A stretch of 64,000 nt of DNA from Devosia sp. YR412 (lineage in GTDB: Bacteria > Pseudomonadota > Alphaproteobacteria > Rhizobiales > Devosiaceae), in assembly GCF_900110945.1 (NCBI RefSeq), contig NZ_FOFL01000002.1, forward strand, positions 1-64,000. The letters run 5' to 3'. Below the pieces are notes generated by a model. That model saw only the letters and a list, made by a program, of their open reading frames with translations, was not told where the DNA came from and did not search any database. Position 1 is the first letter of the stretch; the number at the start of each line of letters is the position of its first letter. The translations under genes were made by a program, and so were the position numbers. This document shows positions 58,430-64,000 of the stretch, one piece after another.

Positions 58430-59011
58430 ATGGGTAGAACACGCGTCATCGATCAGCAGCAGGTGCTCGACGCCGCCGAACGGGTGGTGGCGCGGGATGG
58501 TGCGGCGCGGCTGACGCTGGATGCGGTGGCTGTGGAAGCCGGGATCAGCAAGGCCAGCGTGCTGTATGATTTCAAGTCTAAGCAGGCGCTGGTCGCCGCC
58601 CTCGTCAATCGCAGCGTAGCGGCCGACAATGCCTTCAATGCGCAGATGACCGAGCGGCTGGATGGCGCGCCCAATGCAACCATTCGTGGCCGGCTGTTGG
58701 CTGCGGCAAAGCCGTTCCCCGATGATTTTCGCGCTGTGGCGCTGAACCTCTGTGCCGCGCTGGCGCAGGATGCGGCGCTGCGCCAGACCATCCAGCGTAA
58801 CCAGGCCGAGGTGATCGAAACCATTGCCACCAGCTCGGCCAATCCGCGCGGCGCGATGCTGGCCTATCTGGCACTGGAGGGGCTGAAGCTTCTGGAATCG
58901 CTCGATTATCACCGCTGGCCCCGAGCGGAGCGGGATCGCATCATCCGCGAGATCAACTGGCTGATCGACGCGGCGCCACGGGACGACCTACCCCTGCCCG
59001 ATCCGGCCTAA
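58430..59011 (+). CDS. TetR family transcriptional regulator
   Basis: A 193-residue repressor with the N-terminal helix-turn-helix of TetR proteins: VLDAAERVVARDGAARLTLDAVAVEAGISKASVLYDFKSKQALVAAL (split over 12-58). The C-terminal part is a helical ligand domain. GGAC is the only nearby purine-rich stretch before ATG 58430, so the ribosome site is weak. The reductase gene downstream is its likely target. Confidence 0.9.
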   Translation: MGRTRVIDQQQVLDAAERVVARDGAARLTLDAVAVEAGISKASVLYDFKSKQALVAALVNRSVAADNAFNAQMTERLDGAPNATIRGRLLAAAKPFPDDFRAVALNLCAALAQDAALRQTIQRNQAEVIETIATSSANPRGAMLAYLALEGLKLLESLDYHRWPRAERDRIIREINWLIDAAPRDDLPLPDPA

Positions 59012-59099
59012 CCCTAGTTCACGAACAACCGATCATCTGCCAACCCGACGGAGTTCTTCCGGCGGCGGCGAAGCCATGTCCTCATTCAGGAGACCCAAC

Positions 59100-60077
59100 A
59101 TGACGCACACCAAGCTCTTCATCACCGGCGGCAGCGGCTATCTCGGCCGCAACCTGATCCGGCACTTTGTCGCCAAAGGCCGCCCGGTCGTCGCTCTCGC
59201 CCGCAGCGATGCGGCGGTGGCGACGGTCACCGCGCTTGGCGCCACGCCATGGCGGGGTGACCTGCTGTCACCTGACCTGGCGGATGCCATGGCGGATTGT
59301 GCCGAGCTGATCCATGCCGCCGCCGACACCGACCATGGTCGAGCCACCGTGGCACAGCTCGCGGCCAACCGCGATGGCACGGAAAACGTGTTTGCTGCAG
59401 CACAGCAGGCCGGGCTGAACCGGGCCGTGCATATCAGCACCGAATCCGTGCTGCTCACCGGGCGGCCGCTGGTCAATGCCACCGAGGAACAGCCAATCCC
59501 GCGCCGCGCGGTGGGTGGTTATTCCCGTAGCAAGGCCGAGGCCGAGCGGCTGGCACTGTCGTTCAATGGGGATGGTTTTGCGGTGGTGGCCGTGCGCCCG
59601 CGCATGGTCTGGGGCCGCGATGACACGACGGCCATGCCGCAATTGCTGGGCGCGGCACGGTCAGGCCAGCTCGCCTGGATCGACGGCGGCCATTATCGCA
59701 CTTCGAGCACCCATATCGCCAATCTCTGCGCCGGCGTGGAGCTAGCACTCGCCAAGGGGCGCGGCGGCGAGGTGTATTTTCTGAACGACGGCGAGGCCTG
59801 GGAATTCCGCAAGCTGGTCAGCGCCATGCTGGCCGCCAAGGGCGTGGCCGTTCCCGACAAGACCGTGCCGCGTTGGCTGCTGCGCAGCATGGCCATGGTG
59901 GGCGACAGGCTGGCCGCGCTGACCAATGGACGCGTCACGCTGCCGATCACGCTGCAGGCCTTTGCCACATCAGCCGTCGAAGTCACGCTGGATATCAGCA
60001 AGGCGCGCCAGGAGCTCGGCTATCGACCGGTCATGACGATCGAAGCCGGGCTCGCGGAAATGGCGCAGGAGAACTAA
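59100..60077 (+). CDS. NAD-dependent epimerase/dehydratase family (extended SDR) protein
   Basis: A 325-residue extended SDR with the dinucleotide motif TGGSGYLGRNLIRHF near 10-24, DLAN-type IHAAADTDHG, and the catalytic pair in YSRSKAEAER (YxxxK). RPRMVWGRDD and YFLNDGE follow. It resembles 3-beta-hydroxysteroid dehydrogenase/isomerase-like reductases; the substrate is unknown. AGGAG lies 7 nt before ATG 59100. It follows the tetR gene and may be under its control. Confidence 0.86.
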   Translation: MTHTKLFITGGSGYLGRNLIRHFVAKGRPVVALARSDAAVATVTALGATPWRGDLLSPDLADAMADCAELIHAAADTDHGRATVAQLAANRDGTENVFAAAQQAGLNRAVHISTESVLLTGRPLVNATEEQPIPRRAVGGYSRSKAEAERLALSFNGDGFAVVAVRPRMVWGRDDTTAMPQLLGAARSGQLAWIDGGHYRTSSTHIANLCAGVELALAKGRGGEVYFLNDGEAWEFRKLVSAMLAAKGVAVPDKTVPRWLLRSMAMVGDRLAALTNGRVTLPITLQAFATSAVEVTLDISKARQELGYRPVMTIEAGLAEMAQEN

Positions 60078-60086
60078 CGGAGAGGA

Positions 60087-60584
60087 TCAGTCGGTACCGC
60101 CGGAAATCGGCGCGACATAGGCCACGTCGAGATCCCAGGGGAAGAAGATCCAGGTGTCCTGGCTGACTTCGGTGATGAAGGTGTCGACAAGGTCGCGGCC
60201 CTTGGGCTTGGCATAGACAGTGGCAAAATGCGCGCCGGGCAGCATTTCGCGGACCACGCGGGCGGTGGAACCGGTGTCGACGAGATCGTCGACGATCAGG
60301 ATCTTGGCGCCGGACTTGGCGAGGTCGAGCACCTGCTGGCTGATCGGCTTGAGCACCTGGATGCCGCTCTGGCTCTGGTGGTCGTAGCTCTTGACCGCCA
60401 CGGTTTCGACGGTGCGGATGTTGAGCTCGCGCGCCACGATGGCGGCGGGCACGAGACCACCGCGGGCGATCGCCACCACGGCATCGAAGGTCCCCATGCC
60501 GGCGAGGCGCCAGGCCAGGGCCCGGCTATCGCGGTGGAACTGGTCCCAGGTGACGGGGAAGGACTTCTGGTTGGGGTTGCTCAA
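60087..60584 (-). CDS. gpt: Xanthine-guanine phosphoribosyltransferase
   Basis: A 165-residue purine-salvage enzyme that attaches xanthine or guanine to PRPP. The PRPP-binding motif [17 protein letters not shown] is intact, and [18 protein letters not shown] and SYDHQSQ are characteristic of Gpt. The start is TTG 60584, supported by AGGAG 8 nt upstream; an in-frame extension to 60614 is unlikely. Confidence 0.93.
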   Translation of the reverse strand: MSNPNQKSFPVTWDQFHRDSRALAWRLAGMGTFDAVVAIARGGLVPAAIVARELNIRTVETVAVKSYDHQSQSGIQVLKPISQQVLDLAKSGAKILIVDDLVDTGSTARVVREMLPGAHFATVYAKPKGRDLVDTFITEVSQDTWIFFPWDLDVAYVAPISGGTD

Positions 60585-60704
60585 GATCGTCGCTCCTGCG
60601 CGCAGCGCTAGCACGCCGCTGAAAATTCAGAGGTTCGTGCTTAGCAAACCCTTGGCCCTGCGCCAATGTCCCTGCGAAATTATGCCCAGCAAGTGCGGAC
60701 TTAA

Positions 60705-61475
60705 TCAGTAGACTTCGTCGGGCGGCGTGACGCCGGCCTTCTGATGGGCGGCGGCGACCATGGCACGCACCTTGCCGGCCGCCTCTTCGAGCCGCGCGGG
60801 ATCGGACGAGCGCAACACCAGCTCGGTCATCACCTTGTCATTGCCCATCTGCGGATAGGAGCCCATTTTCACATCCGGGTATTCGTCCTGCAGCGCGCCA
60901 AGCGGACCGCCGACGGTGCCCTCGCCCACCGCCGCCTTGACGGTTACGGAGAGCACCTTTTTGCCCGCTTGCAGCGTCGGCAGGATGGCTTCGAGCATGG
61001 CGCGCATGATGATCGGCACGCCGGCCATCACATGCACATTGCCGATGCGGAAACCCGGCGCGGCGCTGACCGAATTGACGATCAGCGTGCCGCCTTCGGG
61101 AATGCGCGCCATACGCAAGCGCGCCTCATTGACCTCGGTGCCGGTCTGCTTCCAGCGGGTTTCGAGCATGGCTCGGGCTTCGGCATTGATCGGCAGGGCG
61201 ACGCCAAAGGCCTTGGCCACAGCATCGGCGGTGATGTCATCATGCGTCGGGCCGATGCCGCCGGTGGTAAAGACATAGGTGTAACGGGCGCGCAGGGCAT
61301 TGACCGCCGCGACGATGTCGTCGGTCTCGTCGCTCACCACACGCACTTCCCTAAGCTCGATGCCGAGCTCGGTGCAGAATTCGGCGGTGGCGCCGATATT
61401 GACGTCCTTGGTGCGGCCCGAAAGGATTTCATCGCCGATCACGATGAGCGCGGCGGTTATGGCGTCTGCAGACAT
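60705..61475 (-). CDS. CinA-like molybdopterin-binding domain protein
   Basis: A 256-residue member of the competence/damage-inducible CinA family N-terminal (MoCF) domain. IVIGDEILSGRTKDVN, VVSDETDDI and YVFTTGGIGPTHDDITADAVAKAFG are diagnostic. CinA proteins hydrolyse ADP-ribose or process NMN when a deamidase domain is attached; here only the COG1058 part is present. ATG 61475 matches homologue starts; ATG 61487 is also possible. Confidence 0.88.
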   Translation of the reverse strand: MSADAITAALIVIGDEILSGRTKDVNIGATAEFCTELGIELREVRVVSDETDDIVAAVNALRARYTYVFTTGGIGPTHDDITADAVAKAFGVALPINAEARAMLETRWKQTGTEVNEARLRMARIPEGGTLIVNSVSAAPGFRIGNVHVMAGVPIIMRAMLEAILPTLQAGKKVLSVTVKAAVGEGTVGGPLGALQDEYPDVKMGSYPQMGNDKVMTELVLRSSDPARLEEAAGKVRAMVAAAHQKAGVTPPDEVY

Positions 61476-61597
61476 GAGGGTTTCCATCGGCTTGCTGTCC
61501 TCCAGCAATGAACCCGCGCGATATCGCCGTCAAGCAAGCGCGGCGCCCTTCCCTTCACGGCTGCGAGCGACTAATTTGGGATCAATTGGAGTCCTGC

Positions 61598-62431
61598 ATG
61601 ATCACCTATGTCGAAGCCCCCGCCAAAGCCCGCCGCACTGCCGGCGTCATTCCGCTGCATGGCAGCGAGGGTTTTGAGGGCATGCGCAAGGCCAGCGCGC
61701 TGACCGCAAGGGCGCTCGACATCATCACCGAATTTGCCGAGCCGGGCGTGCCCACCGCCAAGCTCGACCAGATCGCCTATGAATTTGCCCGCGACAATGG
61801 CGCGGTGCCGGCGACGATTTTCTACAAGGGCTATCGCCATTCTCTTTGCACCTCGATCAACCATGTGGTGTGCCACGGCATCCCCGACGAGCGGCCGCTG
61901 CGCGACGGCGATATCGTCAATATCGACCTGACGCTGGTGGTGGACGGCTGGCATGGCGACAGCAGCCGCATGTATCCGATCGGCGAGATTTCCCGGAAGG
62001 CCGAGCGGCTGATCGAAGTGACCTATGCCAGCCTCGAAGCCGGCCTTGCCGCCGCCAAGCCGGGCAATACCACCGGCGACATCGGCGCCGCCATCCAGGC
62101 CGTGGCCGAGGGCGAGCGGATGAGCGTGGTGCGCGATTTCGTCGGCCATGGCGTGGGAAAACTGTTCCACGACGAGCCCAATATCCTGCATTTCGGCCGT
62201 GCCGGCACGGGTGTGCCGCTCAAGCCTGGCATGATCTTCACCATCGAGCCGATGATCAACCTGGGCCGGCCGGATGTGAAAATCCTCTCCGACGGCTGGA
62301 CGGCGGTGACCCGCGACCGGACTCTCTCCAGCCAGTGCGAGCATTCCATCGGCATTACCGAGACGGGCCACGAGATCTTCACCCTCTCGCCGGGCGGACT
62401 GTTCAACCCGCTGGCCGCACGAGCCGCCTGA
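61598..62431 (+). CDS. map: Methionine aminopeptidase type I
   Basis: A 277-residue metalloenzyme removing N-terminal methionine from new proteins. Metal ligands are visible: [19 protein letters not shown] (two Asp), [14 protein letters not shown] (His), [10 protein letters not shown] (Glu) and the last Glu in [14 protein letters not shown] lies 6 nt before ATG 61598. The stop shares a base with the radC start (TGATG). Confidence 0.95.
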   Translation: MITYVEAPAKARRTAGVIPLHGSEGFEGMRKASALTARALDIITEFAEPGVPTAKLDQIAYEFARDNGAVPATIFYKGYRHSLCTSINHVVCHGIPDERPLRDGDIVNIDLTLVVDGWHGDSSRMYPIGEISRKAERLIEVTYASLEAGLAAAKPGNTTGDIGAAIQAVAEGERMSVVRDFVGHGVGKLFHDEPNILHFGRAGTGVPLKPGMIFTIEPMINLGRPDVKILSDGWTAVTRDRTLSSQCEHSIGITETGHEIFTLSPGGLFNPLAARAA

Positions 62432-63225
62432 TGAGCCAGGGCCCAGACGAACTCGCCGAGGGCCCGTTTGTTATCGAAACCAATTCTGCGACCAGGCCGG
62501 TACAAAGTTATACAGAAGTACCCAAGAAACAGGCGAAGCCAAAGAAGGCCAAGTCGGACAATGCCGGCCACCGCGAACGCGTTCGGGAGCGGTTTCTCAA
62601 GGTCGGCGGCGATGCGCTGGCAGACTACGAGTTGCTTGAGCTGATGCTGCACATGGTGATCCCACAAAAGGACACCAAGCCTTTGGCCAAGGAACTGCTG
62701 CGGGAATTCGGATCATTGTCTGGTGTGTTTGCAGCGAGCCGTTCCCGACTGGAGCAGTTCAACGGCCTTGGCAAAACGACGGTCGCTTACCTCAAGGTCA
62801 TCCAAGCGACCGCCGCCCGCTTTGCCCGGGACCGGATCGACACCGAACAGCCGATCCTCTCCTCCTGGCCTCAGCTAATCGATTATTGCCGCAGCCAGAT
62901 GGCTTTCGAGACGGTGGAACAGTTCCGCATCCTGTTTCTCGACAAGAAGAACCGATTGATCGCCGACGAGGTGCAGCAGACCGGTACGGTGGATCACACC
63001 CCGGTCTATCCGCGCGAGGTGATCAAGCGGGCGCTGGAGCTTTCGGCTACCGCGCTGATCCTCGTGCACAATCATCCATCGGGGGACCCTGCCCCCTCAG
63101 CGGCCGATGTCCGAATGACCAGGGAAATCGCCGATGTCGCCAAGCCGCTGAATATCGTGCTGCACGATCATCTTATCATCGGGAAATCCGGCCACGCCTC
63201 GCTGCGCAGCCTGAAGCTACTCTGA
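62431..63225 (+). CDS. radC: RadC family JAB-domain protein
   Basis: A 264-residue RadC protein. After a basic linker ([12 protein letters not shown]), the N-terminal UPF0758 helix-hairpin-helix region contains [26 protein letters not shown] (over 46-71) and FNGLGKTT. The JAB/JAMM motif [18 protein letters not shown] supplies two His and an Asp for a metal site. The old link to DNA repair is doubtful, and the function is unresolved. It follows map directly and overlaps the convergent GNAT gene by 9 bp. Confidence 0.92.
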   Translation: MSQGPDELAEGPFVIETNSATRPVQSYTEVPKKQAKPKKAKSDNAGHRERVRERFLKVGGDALADYELLELMLHMVIPQKDTKPLAKELLREFGSLSGVFAASRSRLEQFNGLGKTTVAYLKVIQATAARFARDRIDTEQPILSSWPQLIDYCRSQMAFETVEQFRILFLDKKNRLIADEVQQTGTVDHTPVYPREVIKRALELSATALILVHNHPSGDPAPSAADVRMTREIADVAKPLNIVLHDHLIIGKSGHASLRSLKLL

Positions 63226-64000
63226 CGGATCGCTGGGCTTGACCGCGTCGCGCCGCCCGGCGCCGGTGATCTGGTCACCCCAATGCCGGAGGTTGCGGAT
63301 CCAGGATTTAAGCTTGGGATGCGCCTTGATGGCGGCGCGGGTGCGCTGGAAATTCTGGTGTGCACGAGCGGTTAGCGCACCCAGCGGCGTCAGGCCGATA
63401 TAGTGCTGCCGCAAGGGCGTCTGCACATTGCACCAATGGCGCTTTTCATCGGTAAAGCCGCTGCCCATGTCAAAGGTGGTAAACCCCTGATCGAACACGG
63501 TTTGCATGACATGCAGCAGGCATTGCTTGCCCGGCGAGCCGTGCTGAATCTCGGGATCATCGGTCATCGAGGAGATCAGGCAGAACATTCGCCTATGGTG
63601 AACCACATTGTAGCGCACTGCGACGATGTCGCCATTGAGCCGCAGCACATGCAGCCGTACATCGACGCCCGAGCCGGGCTTGGCCGCCTGGTGGTAGAAG
63701 CCGATCAGCCGATCATGCACGAAGGGGTCTCGGATACCCATCGCCTCGAAGCGCGCCGAGCGCTGCTGGAACATGGTCTCGATGGCGCAGTCGGTATCGT
63801 CGCTGTTGCGCAGCTCGCAAAAGGTGACCTCGCCCATCGCCGCCAGCCGGTCGCCCTGCTGCCGGTCATGCTTGCGGCGCGTTTTGCTACGCTGCAGCGT
63901 GTCGCATTCTGCCCAGCTGGAATAATGCGAGCGATACAGCGTCTCGACGGAAATGGTGGAGCCCAATTGGTCGAACAGGCCGGCATGGCCGCCCACTTCT
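63217..64000 (-). CDS. GNAT-fold (BioF2/FemAB-like) acetyltransferase, partial
   Basis: At least 260 residues are in the window; the frame remains open at the right edge, so the start lies outside. The region with [49 protein letters not shown] and [22 protein letters not shown] matches the BioF2-like/CelD acetyltransferase domain (PF13480), often met near polysaccharide genes. The exact substrate is unknown. Confidence 0.82.
   Translation of the reverse strand, partial: EVGGHAGLFDQLGSTISVETLYRSHYSSWAECDTLQRSKTRRKHDRQQGDRLAAMGEVTFCELRNSDDTDCAIETMFQQRSARFEAMGIRDPFVHDRLIGFYHQAAKPGSGVDVRLHVLRLNGDIVAVRYNVVHHRRMFCLISSMTDDPEIQHGSPGKQCLLHVMQTVFDQGFTTFDMGSGFTDEKRHWCNVQTPLRQHYIGLTPLGALTARAHQNFQRTRAAIKAHPKLKSWIRNLRHWGDQITGAGRRDAVKPSDPSE

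Noticed and set aside
61846-62430. N-terminal extension of radC inside map
   Set aside because: This part is the out-of-frame translation of map; RadC starts at ATG 62431 at the TGATG junction.

Overview
The window is GC-rich, densely packed chromosomal DNA, almost certainly from an alphaproteobacterium of the Hyphomicrobiales. A Devosia-like genus is my best guess, made from gene content and not from any search. The pointers are a fused cysN/cysC, a TGA-N9-TCA iron box of the RirA type before a TonB receptor, an ExoY/ExoP-style exopolysaccharide locus, an lpsL-ugd UDP-uronate block, osmoregulated periplasmic glucan genes opgG-opgH-opgC, and several families common in this order (DUF2336, DUF3126, PAS_5, zf-CHCC, BTLCP). 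No transposase, integrase, phage gene, CRISPR array or rRNA was seen. Two tRNA genes are present: Thr(TGT) and Leu(TAA).

Layout. 1-5.6 kb: the tail of galU, the sulfate-activation genes cysD-cysNC, and a siderophore receptor with an iron box. 5.7-6.8 kb: tRNA-Thr and a PPP-family phosphatase. 6.8-13.9 kb: exopolysaccharide locus with a BY-kinase/Wzz protein, a secreted protein built on 11-residue LPAA repeats, an O-antigen ligase/polymerase, a membrane protein, a LapG-like cysteine peptidase and an ExoY-type priming transferase. 13.9-20.8 kb: NAD kinase, DUF2336 protein, a lytic transglycosylase-like protein, a nitroreductase and two large secreted proteins of unknown function. 20.8-24.7 kb: ugd, lpsL and a phosphohexomutase, which make UDP-glucuronate/galacturonate and sugar phosphates; with galU they supply precursors to the polysaccharide genes. 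24.8-29.7 kb: housekeeping (arfB, thrS, yidD, an IscU-like protein, folE, hisI). 29.7-38.5 kb: opgG-opgH-opgC, a rhomboid protease, PAS and tandem-PilZ proteins, and a second LapG-like peptidase. 38.6-46.6 kb: cysE, an alpha/beta hydrolase, zinc-finger protein, FAD monooxygenase, MFS exporter, acetyltransferase and a membrane diguanylate cyclase. 46.6-49.6 kb: gluconate metabolism (gnd, a gluconate 5-dehydrogenase-like SDR, gntK). 49.5-55.7 kb: two ASCH-like paralogues, a DMT transporter, an SDR, a CHAD-CYTH-MGMT cluster, CsbD, an RluA-type enzyme, RidA and tRNA-Leu. 55.7-64 kb: a gene-poor patch, an orphan P-loop NTPase, a membrane protein with a small Cys/Pro-rich secreted peptide, a TetR regulator with its reductase, then gpt, a CinA-like protein, map, radC and the start-truncated end of a GNAT-fold protein.

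The most notable observations are these. (i) opgH appears to be split by an in-frame TAG: a 44-codon frame with an excellent ribosome site sits 1 nt after opgG and is in phase with the main opgH frame. (ii) Two copies of a roughly 115-140 bp nested inverted repeat with related ends lie in separate intergenic gaps. (iii) A secreted protein of exact 11-residue periodicity lies within the polysaccharide locus. (iv) Several clean palindromic operators have no obvious cognate regulator nearby. (v) The DNA is very compact: five gene pairs share TGATG stop/start junctions and three convergent pairs share a CTAG as both stop codons.
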